NCBI RefSeq assembly: GCF_019748365.1 | Contig: NZ_JAIEPN010000091.1 | Coordinates: forward strand, 23,025-87,024 | Direction of reading: 5' to 3' | DNA length: 64,000 bases | DNA from: Novosphingobium sp. | GTDB lineage: Bacteria > Pseudomonadota > Alphaproteobacteria > Sphingomonadales > Sphingomonadaceae | In this document: positions 29,275-39,446 of the stretch, piece by piece | Position numbering within the stretch: the stretch's first letter is position 1 | How the letters are laid out: each line of letters begins with the position of its first letter | Position numbers and translations under genes: made by a program | Notes under the pieces: model-generated | What the model was told of the DNA's origin: nothing | The model's input: only the letters and a program-made list of their open reading frames with translations | Database searches by the model: none

Positions 29275-30246
29275 TCAGGCCATCCCCGCCAAGCGCTCGC
29301 GGATGATGCTGTTCGCCTGCGCCATGATGCGGTCGATCAGGTCCTTGCAGGTCGGGATGTCGTGGATGAGGCCGGCGACCATGCCGCAGCTCCACGCGCC
29401 GGCTTCCATGTCGCCTTCCATCATGATGCGCGGATAGACGCCGGCGACTTCCTCGATGATATCCTCGAACTTGATGTCGGCGCCGAGGCGGCGTTCCTTT
29501 TCGAGCAGGCGTTCGACCGCCGCGTTGGTCAGCACGCGTTCAGTGTTGCGCAGCGGGCGCATGACGAGGCGGGTGTCGAGTTCGGAGGCGGCGAGGAGTG
29601 CCTGCTTCACCTTTTCATGCACCGGCGCTTCCTGCGTGGCGATGAAGCGCGTGCCCATGTTGATGCCGTCCGCCCCCAGCGCCAGCGCGGCAACGAGGCT
29701 GCGGCCATCGGCCATGCCGCCCGAGGCGACGAAGGGGATGGTGAGTTCCTCGGCCGCGCGGGGGAGCAGGATGAAGTTCGGAATATCGTCCTCGCCCGGG
29801 TGGCCGCCGCATTCGAAGCCATCGACCGAGATCGCATCGCAGCCGACGTTTTGCGCCTTCACGCTGTGGCGCACCGAAGTGCACTTGTGGATCACCTTGA
29901 TCCCGGCGTCCTTGAAATAGGGCAGGAACGGCGCGGGGTTGTTGCCCGCGGTTTCGACGATCTTGACCCCGCCTTCGATGATCGCGCGGATATAGCCCGG
30001 ATAATCGGGCGCGTTGACGGTGGGCAGGAAGGTGAGGTTCACGCCGAACGGCTTGTCGGTCATATCCTTGCAGCGCGCGATTTCATTGGCGAGCGCATCT
30101 GCGGTCTTCTGCGTGAGGCCGGTAATGATGCCGAGCCCGCCCGCATTGGAGACGGCAGCGGCCATTTCGGCAAAGCCGACATAGTGCATGCCGCCCTGGA
30201 TGATCGGGTGCTCGATGCCGAACAATTCGGTGATGCGGGTCTTCAT
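29275..30246 (-). CDS. Nitronate monooxygenase / 2-nitropropane dioxygenase family
   Basis: IEHPIIQGGMHYVGFAEMAAAVSNAGGLGIITG, FECGGHPGEDD, ASGGMADGRSLVAALALGADGINMGTRF. Confidence 0.92.
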   Translation of the reverse strand: MKTRITELFGIEHPIIQGGMHYVGFAEMAAAVSNAGGLGIITGLTQKTADALANEIARCKDMTDKPFGVNLTFLPTVNAPDYPGYIRAIIEGGVKIVETAGNNPAPFLPYFKDAGIKVIHKCTSVRHSVKAQNVGCDAISVDGFECGGHPGEDDIPNFILLPRAAEELTIPFVASGGMADGRSLVAALALGADGINMGTRFIATQEAPVHEKVKQALLAASELDTRLVMRPLRNTERVLTNAAVERLLEKERRLGADIKFEDIIEEVAGVYPRIMMEGDMEAGAWSCGMVAGLIHDIPTCKDLIDRIMAQANSIIRERLAGMA

Positions 30247-30416
30247 GGCTGACTCTCTCTCCCGTTGGATGATCTTGCGACTGCGCCGTCGGTATCATGT
30301 TACCCAGTTTAAGGCCCACTGCCATAACTGGAAGGGGGTGCTTCGACCGATCCGGGCCGAGATCTTCGCCGGGCGACCTGCGCCTCTGCGCGGACGGAAG
30401 AGGCCTCCTCCGCCCC

Positions 30417-30845
30417 TCAAGCCTCTCTATCAGACCGGAATGTCACGCCCTTGTGCCAGAAATAGCTGATGAACACTGTCAGCAGCGAAAAGCCGAACTG
30501 GGCTGGTATCGGATGCAAGCCAAGGCCCTGCACCAGCAGCGGCAGTGCGATCAGGTTGGCCCCGAACACGGCGTAGGAATAGGACGAGAAGTAGGCGAAC
30601 TCGCGCAGGATATTGGCCCGCGTGCGAAAGACGCCGATCTTGTAGGTGCTGAAGGCGAAGACGACGCAGATCACTTGCGAGAGCAGCAGCGCGGCCATGT
30701 AGTGACGCGTGAACCACGGCGAAAGCCACAGCAGCGCCGGAAAGAACGAGAGCCCGAACGCAGTGTTCGCCGCACCGGCGAGGAGATAGCGCACCGGACG
30801 CTCGCCCCGGCGCAACCGCACGAGAACGCGCTCGACGGGGTTCAC
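30417..30845 (-). CDS. GtrA-like family membrane protein
   Basis: RYLLAGAANTAFGLSFFPALLWL, four TM segments, NLIALPLL, YFWHKGVTFR. Confidence 0.82.
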   Translation of the reverse strand: MNPVERVLVRLRRGERPVRYLLAGAANTAFGLSFFPALLWLSPWFTRHYMAALLLSQVICVVFAFSTYKIGVFRTRANILREFAYFSSYSYAVFGANLIALPLLVQGLGLHPIPAQFGFSLLTVFISYFWHKGVTFRSDREA

Positions 30846-30997
30846 CGATTTGCGCCCTTGCGGTGGATCTGGGAGACCGAAACAGAGCCGGTTTCGCTGG
30901 GCAGGATGATCTTCATCACCGGCCCGCCGTATCCGATGATGGTCGGTCGCTCCAGCCCGTTCGCTGCCGTGCGGCCCTCGCCTGCGATCCGGTCCAT
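30842..30997 (-). CDS. Small ORF (51 aa) of unknown function, translationally coupled to GtrA-like gene
   Basis: MDRIAGEGRTAANGLERPTIIGYGGPVMKIILPSETGSVSVSQIHRKGANR; stop overlaps GtrA GTG start (GTGA), begins 16 nt after mutM stop. Confidence 0.35.
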   Translation of the reverse strand: MDRIAGEGRTAANGLERPTIIGYGGPVMKIILPSETGSVSVSQIHRKGANR

Positions 30998-31013
30998 CTG
31001 CCGCGACTGCCGG

Positions 31014-31829
31014 TCAGGGCCGCTGGCAGGACGCGCAGAAGAACGTGGAGCGCCCGCCCTGCACGATCCGGCTGACCGGCTTGCCGCAATGGCAGGGCTC
31101 GCCCTCGCGTCCGTAGACGCGCCAGTCCTTGGCGAAATAGCCAAGCTCGCCATCGGGGCGGACATAGTCGCGCAAGGTGGAGCCGCCCGCGCGAATCGCT
31201 TCTTCGAGCACCGCGCGGATTTCGGGCACGAGCCGGGCGAGCGCGGCGCGGCTGACTTTGCCCGCCTCGCGCTCCGGATGGATCTTCGCGCGGTGCAGCG
31301 CCTCGCAAACGTAGATATTGCCCAGCCCGGCGACGATCTGCTGATCGAGGAGGAGCAGCTTCACGGCGGCGAAGCGGCCGTCGAACGCCTTGGCGAGGTG
31401 CGCGGCGGTCAGGCCCGGGCCAAGCGGTTCGGGGCCCATTGCAGCAAACTGCGGCCATTTTTCGAGCGCATCGGTATCGACGAGATCGACCGAGCCGAAC
31501 CGGCGCGCGTCGTTCAGCGCCAAAGTCCGCCCTGCCCCGGTTTCCAGCACGAGATGATCGTGCTTGCCGATGTCGTCAGGATCGATTCGCCAGCGCCCGC
31601 TCATGCCAAGGTGGAAGACCATGGTCTGCCCGCGATCGACATGGATGAGCCCGTACTTCGCGCGCCGCGAAAGGCTGGTGACGCGCGCACCGGTCAGCGC
31701 CTGCACCAGACCGTCCGGGAACGGGCGGCGCAAGTCCGCGCGGCGGGTCTCGATACGCGCGATGACCTGTCCATCGAGGACATGGGCAAGGCCGCGGACG
31801 GTGGTTTCGACTTCGGGCAATTCGGGCAT
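31014..31829 (-). CDS. mutM: Formamidopyrimidine-DNA glycosylase
   Basis: MPELPEVETTVRGL N-terminus, GLGNIYVCEALHRAKIHP, C-terminal zinc finger CHCGKPVSRIVQGGRSTFFCASCQ. Confidence 0.96.
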   Translation of the reverse strand: MPELPEVETTVRGLAHVLDGQVIARIETRRADLRRPFPDGLVQALTGARVTSLSRRAKYGLIHVDRGQTMVFHLGMSGRWRIDPDDIGKHDHLVLETGAGRTLALNDARRFGSVDLVDTDALEKWPQFAAMGPEPLGPGLTAAHLAKAFDGRFAAVKLLLLDQQIVAGLGNIYVCEALHRAKIHPEREAGKVSRAALARLVPEIRAVLEEAIRAGGSTLRDYVRPDGELGYFAKDWRVYGREGEPCHCGKPVSRIVQGGRSTFFCASCQRP

Positions 31830-31888
31830 CGTGCATTGCCCCTAACAGGCTTTGCGGTTGCGGCAATTCCCACGTAAAGGCGCGGGGT

Positions 31889-32641
31889 ATGACTGACGCA
31901 ACTGCTGCCGAGCCCGAAACCGTCTCCTTCGGCTATGAGGAGGTGACTCCGGAAGAAAAGACCGAGCGCGTGGGCGCGGTGTTTTCCTCCGTCGCGAAGA
32001 ACTACGACCGGATGAACGACGCCATGTCGGCGGGGATGCACCGGCTGTGGAAGGACCGCTTCGTGCGCCGGGTAAAGCCGCGCGCAGGCGAGGCGATCCT
32101 CGACATGGCAGGCGGCACGGGCGATATCGCGTTTCGCATGGCGCGGCATGGCGCGGCGATCACCGTCTCCGATATCAATCAGGACATGCTCGACGTCGGC
32201 ATCGAGCGCGCCGAGAAACAGGGCATCCAGGGCCTGACGTGGTCGCGCCAGAATGCCGAGGAGCTGACCTTTGGCGACAAGGAATTCAACGCCTATACGA
32301 TCGCGTTTGGCATCCGCAACGTGACGCGGATCGACAAGGCGCTGGCCGAGGCGCACCGCGTGCTCAAGCCCGGCGGGCGGTTCTTCGTGCTTGAATTCTC
32401 GACTACCGAATGGCCGGGCTTTGCCGAGGCTTACGACTTCTATTCGCACCGGATCGTGCCGCAGCTGGGCCAGATGATTGCGGGCGATTCCGAATCGTAT
32501 CGCTATCTGATCGAGTCGATCCGCCGCTTCCCCAAGATGCGCGAATTCGAAGGCATGATCCGCAGCGCAGGCTTCCGCCACACCAAAGTCGAGCCTATTC
32601 TGGGCGGCGCGGTCGCGATCCATTCGGGCTGGAAGGTCTGA
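31889..32641 (+). CDS. ubiE: Ubiquinone/menaquinone biosynthesis methyltransferase
   Basis: VFSSVAKNYDRMNDAMSAGMHRLWKDRFV, DMAGGTGDIAFRMA, FGIRNVTRIDKALAEAHRVLKPGGRF. Confidence 0.96.
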   Translation: MTDATAAEPETVSFGYEEVTPEEKTERVGAVFSSVAKNYDRMNDAMSAGMHRLWKDRFVRRVKPRAGEAILDMAGGTGDIAFRMARHGAAITVSDINQDMLDVGIERAEKQGIQGLTWSRQNAEELTFGDKEFNAYTIAFGIRNVTRIDKALAEAHRVLKPGGRFFVLEFSTTEWPGFAEAYDFYSHRIVPQLGQMIAGDSESYRYLIESIRRFPKMREFEGMIRSAGFRHTKVEPILGGAVAIHSGWKV

Positions 32642-32651
32642 GGAATACCCT

Positions 32652-34205
32652 TTGACCCGGCACATCACCCATATCCGCCGCCTGCTGGGCTGGGGCATCA
32701 CGCTTGCCCGGCATGGCGCGCTGATCGGCATCGAGAACGATGCGAACACGCCCGCGCCGGTGCGGCGGCTGGTGAAGCTGGCGCGCTGGGCCTCGCTCAC
32801 CGGCAAGAACCGTGACCGCGACTATGCCGGGGCATTCCGCGCCATCGGTCCGGCAGCGATCAAGCTGGGGCAGACGCTGGCGACGCGGCCTGACCTCGTG
32901 GGGCCGGGTCCGGCAGAAAACCTGCTCAAGCTGCAGGACAAGCTGCCTCCAGTCGATTTCGCGCTGATCCGGCGCGAGATCGAGACGAGCTTTGAGCGCC
33001 CGCTGGAATCGCTGTTTGCCGAGTTCGAGGAAGATCCGGTCGGCGCGGCTTCGGTGGCGCAAGTGCACCGCGCGGTGACATCTGATGGCCGCAAGGTCGC
33101 GGTCAAGGTGCTGCGTCCGGGCGTGCGCGAGAAGTTCGCCGCCGATATCGCGACCTATGAATGGGCGGCGGCGCATCTGGAAGCGCTGGGCGGCGAGGCC
33201 TCAAGGCTGCGTCCGCGCATGGTGATCGCCAATTTCAAGCGCTGGACCTTGCGCGAGCTGGACCTCAGGCGCGAGGCGGCCTCGGCCTCCGAGCTTGCCG
33301 AGCAGATTCATGCCTTCCCCGGTTACCGCGTGCCGAGCATCGACTGGGACCGCACCAATGGCCGGGTGATGACGCTCGACTGGATCGACGGGATCAAGAT
33401 CAGCGACAACGATGCGATCGATGCCGCCGGACATGACCGCAAGGTGCTGGCGAGCCGGCTGGTGATCGCGTTCCTGCGGCAGGCGATCAGCGGCGGATTC
33501 TTCCATGCCGACATGCACCAGGGCAACCTGTTCATCGAAGCCGACGGCACGATCACCGCGATCGATTTCGGCATCATGGGCCGGATCGACCGGCGCGCGC
33601 GGCAGTGGCTGGCGGAAATCCTCTATGGCCTGACGACGGGCAACTATACGCGCGTAGCCGAGATCCATTTCGAGGCGCAGTACGTGCCGAGCTACCATTC
33701 GGTCGCCGAGTTCGCGACGGCGCTGCGCGCGGTGGGCGAGCCGATGCGCGGCAAACCCGTGAGCGAGCTTTCGGTCGGCCAGATGCTCGACGGGCTGTTC
33801 GCCATCACGCGCGATTTCGACATGCAGACCCAGCCGCACCTGTTGCTGCTGCAGAAGACCATGGTGATGGTCGAAGGCATCGCCACCCAGCTCGATCCTT
33901 CCATCAACATGTGGGACGTGGCTGCGCCCTTCGTGCGCGATTGGATCCGCGACGAGCTGGGCCCCGAAGCCGCGATTGCCGACCGCATCCGCGAGAACGT
34001 GAAGACGCTGCTGGGCCTGCCCGATCTTGTGCGCCGGGTGGAAGAGCGCTTCCCGCCCAAGGGCGGCGCGCCTGAAGACCCGCCGCTGCCGCCGATCGCG
34101 CTGATCGGCGATGGCGGCGGGCTCAAGTGGCTTGGCTACGCAATGGCGGCTGCACTGGGTGCTGCGGCGAGTGCGGGAGTGATGCTCCTCGGGCTCTGGA
34201 CGTGA
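32652..34205 (+). CDS. ubiB: Ubiquinone biosynthesis protein UbiB (ABC1/ADCK-like kinase family)
   Basis: FRAIGPAAIKLGQTLATRPDLVG, PVGAASVAQVHRA, FHADMHQGNLFIEADGTITAIDFGIMG; TTG start. Confidence 0.94.
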   Translation: MTRHITHIRRLLGWGITLARHGALIGIENDANTPAPVRRLVKLARWASLTGKNRDRDYAGAFRAIGPAAIKLGQTLATRPDLVGPGPAENLLKLQDKLPPVDFALIRREIETSFERPLESLFAEFEEDPVGAASVAQVHRAVTSDGRKVAVKVLRPGVREKFAADIATYEWAAAHLEALGGEASRLRPRMVIANFKRWTLRELDLRREAASASELAEQIHAFPGYRVPSIDWDRTNGRVMTLDWIDGIKISDNDAIDAAGHDRKVLASRLVIAFLRQAISGGFFHADMHQGNLFIEADGTITAIDFGIMGRIDRRARQWLAEILYGLTTGNYTRVAEIHFEAQYVPSYHSVAEFATALRAVGEPMRGKPVSELSVGQMLDGLFAITRDFDMQTQPHLLLLQKTMVMVEGIATQLDPSINMWDVAAPFVRDWIRDELGPEAAIADRIRENVKTLLGLPDLVRRVEERFPPKGGAPEDPPLPPIALIGDGGGLKWLGYAMAAALGAAASAGVMLLGLWT

Positions 34206-34217
34206 CGGTGATCTGAA

Positions 34218-35336
34218 GTGAGCAGGACGCCACCCCTGCCCGGCCTGCGCCTGCCCAAGCGGCATTTCAACGCGCTTGACCTGTCGCGCCTGCTGGCGGC
34301 CTGTGCGGTGCTGTTCTGGCACTACCAGCACTTCTTCGTGCCGCCGGTGGACTACCAGTTCCATGTGAACCGCAAGGCGGTCTCGCCGCTCTATCAGGAG
34401 CTGTGGTGGCTGTTCGATTATGGCCACGTCGCGGTGCAGTATTTCTGGGCGGTTTCGGGCTTTGTCTTCGCGCATGTCTATCTTGCCGACGCTGGCGCGC
34501 GCGGGCGTTTCTGGCTGGCGCGGGTGGCGCGGCTCTGGCCGCTGCATCTGCTGACGCTCGGCCTCGTGGCGGTGATGCAGGCGGCGTACAACGGGGCGAA
34601 CGGTACCGAGTTCATCTATCACCATCAGGATGCAAAACATTTCGCGCTGAGCCTGGGGCTGGCGCATTACTGGGGCTGGCAGGCGGACCAGTCGTTCAAC
34701 GGGCCTTCGTGGTCGCTTTCGACCGAAATCCTTGCCTATGCCGCGTTCTGGCTGCTGCTGCCGGGCCTCAGGCGTTCGCCCACCGTGCTGGCGCTGACGG
34801 CGGCGGTGCTGGCGCTGGCGCTGTTCTTCCTGAAGGCGCCCGATGGCCCGGTGTTCACCTGCATCGGCTATTTCTTCGGCGGCGCGGCGGTCTATGGCGC
34901 GGCGCTAAAGGGGGGCTTGCGCGCAGGTGTGCTGACGGCGCTGGCGGCCTTGCTGACCGTGGCCGCGCTGTGGCTGGGGCTCAGGCTGCACTGGGGCGAT
35001 GCGGCGACGCTGGCAGGCACGTTTGCCGCGCTGTTTGCGGTGCTGGCGATCGACACCGCTGACCGCAGCGACCGACTGGCCGCCGCGCGCCACCTCGGCG
35101 ATGCCTCCTACGGCGTCTATCTCTGGCATTTCCCGATCCAGCTTGCGCTGGTGCTGCTGATCGATTGGGCACTGGGTTCGCGCGGGATCGCGCGGCAACC
35201 CGCGTTCCTGCTGTTCTTTGTGGGCGCGAGCGTGCTGGCAGGCTTTGCCTCGCACCGCTGGTTCGAGCGGCCTGCGCAGAAGCTGGTGCTGAAGCTGGCG
35301 GGCAAACGCCGCGCGGCGGGAACCGTGGCCGCCTAA
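34218..35336 (+). CDS. Acyltransferase 3 family membrane protein
   Basis: FNALDLSRLLAACAVLFWHYQHFF, multiple TMs, GDASYGVYLWHFPIQLAL. Confidence 0.85.
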   Translation: MSRTPPLPGLRLPKRHFNALDLSRLLAACAVLFWHYQHFFVPPVDYQFHVNRKAVSPLYQELWWLFDYGHVAVQYFWAVSGFVFAHVYLADAGARGRFWLARVARLWPLHLLTLGLVAVMQAAYNGANGTEFIYHHQDAKHFALSLGLAHYWGWQADQSFNGPSWSLSTEILAYAAFWLLLPGLRRSPTVLALTAAVLALALFFLKAPDGPVFTCIGYFFGGAAVYGAALKGGLRAGVLTALAALLTVAALWLGLRLHWGDAATLAGTFAALFAVLAIDTADRSDRLAAARHLGDASYGVYLWHFPIQLALVLLIDWALGSRGIARQPAFLLFFVGASVLAGFASHRWFERPAQKLVLKLAGKRRAAGTVAA

Positions 35337-35737
35337 CCCGCGATTTCGGCGATCCTGTGGTGCGGCAAGAGGCGCCACGCGGCGAGCGCCAGCACCACGT
35401 GGCCGGCCTCGGCCGCCATCGGCATGGCCCAGCCGGGGTAAACGCCCACCACGGCCAGATTCAACGCGCGGCCGAATAGCGTCGTGCCAAAGAGCATCGC
35501 AGGCACGAGCAGCAGATCGGCATTGCGGCGCCACGCGCCCCACATCATGCACACGGCGCCGACGCCGAAGAACGAGGTCATGTCGCCGCGAATGGTCGAA
35601 AGGCCGGCAATCCCTATGGGGGCGATGCCGAAGACGGGGCCCGATGCGGTCGATTGCGGGGTGAGCAGGAACGAGCCCGCCATCGAAAGGTCGAACATCC
35701 CGACGAGGAAGATCAGGGCGGTCAGGATCAGGCGCAT
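35333..35737 (-). CDS. Small membrane protein (DUF4345-like, tentative)
   Basis: Hydrophobic ~134 aa ORF with four TM segments; start set at internal ATG. Confidence 0.55.
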   Translation of the reverse strand: MRLILTALIFLVGMFDLSMAGSFLLTPQSTASGPVFGIAPIGIAGLSTIRGDMTSFFGVGAVCMMWGAWRRNADLLLVPAMLFGTTLFGRALNLAVVGVYPGWAMPMAAEAGHVVLALAAWRLLPHHRIAEIAG

Positions 35738-35846
35738 CGGCAGGTTTTCCTTATGTTTGTGCCAGCGTGGGCCTGCGCGCGCGTGGAAGCAAGCCGGCGC
35801 AGCAAAAGGATTGCGCGATAGCACGCGCCATTGCACAAGCGCGGCC

Positions 35847-37040
35847 ATGCAGGGCAAGCGCATCCTCCTTATCATCGGCGGCGGCATCGCGGCCTACAAG
35901 GCCAGCGAACTCGTGCGGCTGATCCGGCGCGAGGGCGGCGAAGTCACTTGCGTGCTGACCGAAGGCGGCAGCCATTTCGTGACGCCGATGACCTTGGCGG
36001 CGCTGAGCGAGAACGCGGTGCACACCACACTGTGGGACCTCGATGCCGAGGCGAAGATGGGGCACATCCAGCTTTCGCGGGCTGCCGATCTGGTGGTGGT
36101 CTGCCCGGCGACGGCGGACCTTCTGGCGCGGATGGCAGGCGGGATCGCGAACGATCTGGCGACGACCTTGCTGCTCGCGACCGACAAGCCGGTGCTCGCT
36201 GTGCCGGCGATGAACGTGCGGATGTGGGAGCATCCCGCCACCCGGCGCAACGTCACGACGCTGCGCGGCGACGGTATCGAGGTGATGGAGCCCGACGAGG
36301 GGTCGATGGCTTGCGGCGAGTTTGGAGCAGGACGGCTGCCGGAACCGCCCGCGATTCTGGCGGCGATTGCCGCAAAGCTGGGCGGTGTGCCCACCGGGCC
36401 ACTGGCGGGCAAGCACGTGCTGGTGACGGCGGGGCCGACGCACGAGCCGATCGATCCGGTGCGCTACATCGCCAACCGGTCAAGCGGAAAGCAGGGGTTT
36501 GCCATCGCTGCCGCCGCCGCAAGGATGGGCGCGCGGGTGACGCTGGTAGCCGGGCCGGTCACGCTGCCGACGCCGCCGGGGGTGACGCGCATCGATGTCG
36601 AATGCGCGCGCGAGATGGCGGCGGCGGTGGCCGAGGCGCTGCCCGCCGATGCGGCGATCATGGTCGCGGCGGTGGCGGACTGGCGGGTGGCCACCGAAGC
36701 CGACCAGAAGCTCAAGAAGGATGGTTCGGGCGTGATCCCGCCACTGCACCTGACCGAGAACCCCGACATTCTCGCGCGGCTCGGCGCTTCACCGGATCGG
36801 CCGCGCCTGCTGGTGGGCTTTGCCGCCGAGACCGAGAACGTGGTCCCGCACGCGCAGGCCAAGCTGGTGAAGAAAGGCGCGGACTGGATCGTCGCCAATG
36901 ATGTCTCGGGCGATGTGATGGGCGGCCACCTCAACGCGGTGCACATCGTGCGCGCGGACGGGGTGGAGAGCCTGCCCGAGATGCCCAAGGACGCGGTCGC
37001 CGCCGCGCTGGTCGAAAGGATTGCCCATGCACTTGCGTGA
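35847..37040 (+). CDS. coaBC: Bifunctional phosphopantothenoylcysteine decarboxylase/synthase
   Basis: [70 protein letters not shown]. Confidence 0.96.
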   Translation: MQGKRILLIIGGGIAAYKASELVRLIRREGGEVTCVLTEGGSHFVTPMTLAALSENAVHTTLWDLDAEAKMGHIQLSRAADLVVVCPATADLLARMAGGIANDLATTLLLATDKPVLAVPAMNVRMWEHPATRRNVTTLRGDGIEVMEPDEGSMACGEFGAGRLPEPPAILAAIAAKLGGVPTGPLAGKHVLVTAGPTHEPIDPVRYIANRSSGKQGFAIAAAAARMGARVTLVAGPVTLPTPPGVTRIDVECAREMAAAVAEALPADAAIMVAAVADWRVATEADQKLKKDGSGVIPPLHLTENPDILARLGASPDRPRLLVGFAAETENVVPHAQAKLVKKGADWIVANDVSGDVMGGHLNAVHIVRADGVESLPEMPKDAVAAALVERIAHALA

Positions 37041-37497
37041 CGCCGTGCCCGTGATGGTCAAGCGCCTGCCCGGGAACGACGACCTGCCACTGCCCGCCTA
37101 TGCCACCAGCGGCGCAGCGGGGATGGATGTGGTTGCGGCGGAAGATGTCGACCTTGCCCCCGGCGCGCGCCATGCGGTGGCGACGGGCCTCGCCATGGCG
37201 ATCCCGGAGGGGTTCGAGATTCAGGTGCGCCCGCGTTCAGGGCTGGCGCTGAAGCACGGCGTGACCGTGCCCAATACGCCGGGCACGATCGACAGCGATT
37301 ATCGCGGCGAACTCAAGGTGATCATGATCAACCTCGGTGCGGAGACCTTCTCGATCCGCCGGGGCGACCGGGTTGCGCAACTGGTGCTGGCACCGGTGAC
37401 GCAGGCGGCATGGCTCGAAGTCGAGACGCTGGATGACACCGCGCGCGGAGCGGGCGGGTTCGGCTCGACCGGGGGCCTTGCGGCGCTCCCCGGCTGA
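37027..37497 (+). CDS. dut: dUTP diphosphatase
   Basis: [64 protein letters not shown]. Confidence 0.96.
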   Translation: MHLRDAVPVMVKRLPGNDDLPLPAYATSGAAGMDVVAAEDVDLAPGARHAVATGLAMAIPEGFEIQVRPRSGLALKHGVTVPNTPGTIDSDYRGELKVIMINLGAETFSIRRGDRVAQLVLAPVTQAAWLEVETLDDTARGAGGFGSTGGLAALPG

Positions 37498-37514
37498 GCC
37501 GAACCGCGCCGGGT

Positions 37515-38210
37515 TCAGCTCTTCTTCTTTTCAGGCGCGATCGAGATACGCACCGTTTCCCCGTTGCTGCCCGGGAAATTGGTGAACATGGCCTCGACCA
37601 GCTTGGGCACGAGATAAGGCAGGCGGTTCGAGCTCGACGAGGCTTCGGCCTTGCCCTCGAACAGGCGCTTGCCATCGGCACGGCGATCGATCTTCATGTC
37701 GATCCCGCTGGTGAAAACGGTGACGACATCGACGCCGCCGCCCCAGCCGCCACCCCAGGCGCCGCCCCAACCGGGACCCCAACCCGGGCCCCAGCCGCCC
37801 CAGCCACCCCAGCCCGGACCCCAGGCGCCACCCCAGCGGCCACCCCAGCCAGGGCCCCAGCCCGGACCCCAGAAGGGATCGGCGAAGCCATTGTTGCGCA
37901 GACGGTCCCGGCCGCGATCGACACCATAGTCGAACTGGACGACGAGATCGGCGGTCTGCGCGCTGGCGGCTGGCACATAGCCGACCTTCTGCAACTGCGC
38001 GGCGACGATCCCGGCATATTGCGCGAACTCAAGGCCACCCGCGTTGCGCGGGTCCTGCGGGACGACCGCGAAAGTCTGGCCCGCGGGTGCCGGCAACTCG
38101 GCCTGGAAGCGGGAAACATTGGCGTTGAAAGGCGTGGCACAGGCACTGAGCGCGAGCAGCAGGGGCGCTGCCAGCATGGCGAAGCGATTGCGCATCGGAT
38201 TAAGGTTCAT
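37515..38210 (-). CDS. Lipoprotein, DUF4136-like, with Gly/Trp-rich low-complexity insert
   Basis: Lipobox LSACA; ADLVVQFDYGVDRGRDR; WGPGWGPGWGGRWGGAWGPGWGGWGGWGPGWGPGWGG. Confidence 0.7.
   Translation of the reverse strand: MNLNPMRNRFAMLAAPLLLALSACATPFNANVSRFQAELPAPAGQTFAVVPQDPRNAGGLEFAQYAGIVAAQLQKVGYVPAASAQTADLVVQFDYGVDRGRDRLRNNGFADPFWGPGWGPGWGGRWGGAWGPGWGGWGGWGPGWGPGWGGAWGGGWGGGVDVVTVFTSGIDMKIDRRADGKRLFEGKAEASSSSNRLPYLVPKLVEAMFTNFPGSNGETVRISIAPEKKKS
37735..37872 (-). repeat. Degenerate in-frame tandem repeat encoding GPGWGG-type units
   Basis: Iterated CCCCAGCC/CCCCAGGCG-type units on + strand, encoding WGPGWG repeats on - strand. Confidence 0.75.
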
Positions 38211-38418
38211 TTCGGGCGACTCCTTGATGCGGAACCAGCTCCCCTGTTAGCCGGCACCGCCGCATTGGTAGCATGCAAAACGGGTACGCGTCAGGTGCTG
38301 AATGCTGGTTTAACAGCAGGGCAAAAACCAAGCAATTCCGGGCGATTCCAGCACCAAAGGGTCAATTTGATGCAATTTGTTACACCGTGGCAGCACAGTA
38401 CAAACACAGCAATGTGTC

Positions 38419-39438
38419 TTAACCGCGCAGGAGCCCAAGCGCCGCATAGGCGCGCGTCAGCGTCGGTGCGGCGAGCGCCCTGGCCCTCGCCGCACCGTCT
38501 GCGAGGATCGCATCGAGCGCGGCGGTATCGCTGCGCAGATCGCGGTAGCGCGCGGTGATCGGCGCCAGCTTCTCGACCAGCAGTTCGCCGAGCGCGGGCT
38601 TGAACGCGCCGAAGCCCTGCCCGCCGAACTGCGCCAGCACTTCGGCCTGGCTGATCCCCGCCATCGCGGCATAGATGCCGACAAGGTTGGCCGCCTCGGG
38701 CCGCTCCTTGAGGCCGTCCATCTCGCCCGGCAGCGGCTCGGGATCGGTCCTGGCCTTGCGCACCTTCTGCATGATCGCATCGGCATCGTCGGTCAGGTTG
38801 ATGCGGCTCATGTCCGAAGGATCGGACTTCGACATCTTTGCCGATCCATCGCGCAGGCTCATGATCCGCGCGGCTTCGGGCGGGATGATCGGCTCGGGCA
38901 GCGTGAAGATCGGATCGGCCTCCGCAGCGAAATCGTTGTTGAACTTCTGCGCGATATCGCGGGCAAGCTCGAGGTGCTGCTTCTGGTCCTCGCCCACCGG
39001 AACGTGAGTCGCCTGATAGAGCAGCACGTCGGCGGCCTGCAGAACCGGATAGGTGAACAGGGCAACGCTGGCGCCTTCACGGTTCTTGCCCGCCTTGTCC
39101 TTCCACTGCGTCATCCGGTTGAGCCAGCCCATCCGCGCGGTGCCGGTGAGCAGCCATTGCAGCTCGGCATGGGCGGGGACTTGCGTCTGGTTGAACACGA
39201 TCGAGCGCTTGGGATCGATCCCGCAAGCAACCAGCGCGGCGACCATCTCGCGCGTGCCCGCCGTGAGCGCGGCGGGATCGTGCGGCATCGAGATCGCGTG
39301 AAGATCGGCGAGGAAATAGAGGCACTCGCCGCCCTTCGCGGTCCATTCGTCCTGCATCGCCACCCAGTTCCGGATCGCGCCCAGATAGTTGCCGAGGTGG
39401 AGATTGCCGGTGGGCTGGATGCCCGAGACGATACGCAT
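38419..39438 (-). CDS. trpS: Tryptophan-tRNA ligase
   Basis: [26 protein letters not shown] (HIGH-like), [13 protein letters not shown] (KMSKS). Confidence 0.96.
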   Translation of the reverse strand: MRIVSGIQPTGNLHLGNYLGAIRNWVAMQDEWTAKGGECLYFLADLHAISMPHDPAALTAGTREMVAALVACGIDPKRSIVFNQTQVPAHAELQWLLTGTARMGWLNRMTQWKDKAGKNREGASVALFTYPVLQAADVLLYQATHVPVGEDQKQHLELARDIAQKFNNDFAAEADPIFTLPEPIIPPEAARIMSLRDGSAKMSKSDPSDMSRINLTDDADAIMQKVRKARTDPEPLPGEMDGLKERPEAANLVGIYAAMAGISQAEVLAQFGGQGFGAFKPALGELLVEKLAPITARYRDLRSDTAALDAILADGAARARALAAPTLTRAYAALGLLRG

Positions 39439-39446
39439 GGGTTGAG

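Noticed and set aside
37735-37872. Short repeats considered as a CRISPR array
   Set aside because: Units are contiguous, degenerate, in-frame and code for GPGWGG; no unique spacers.
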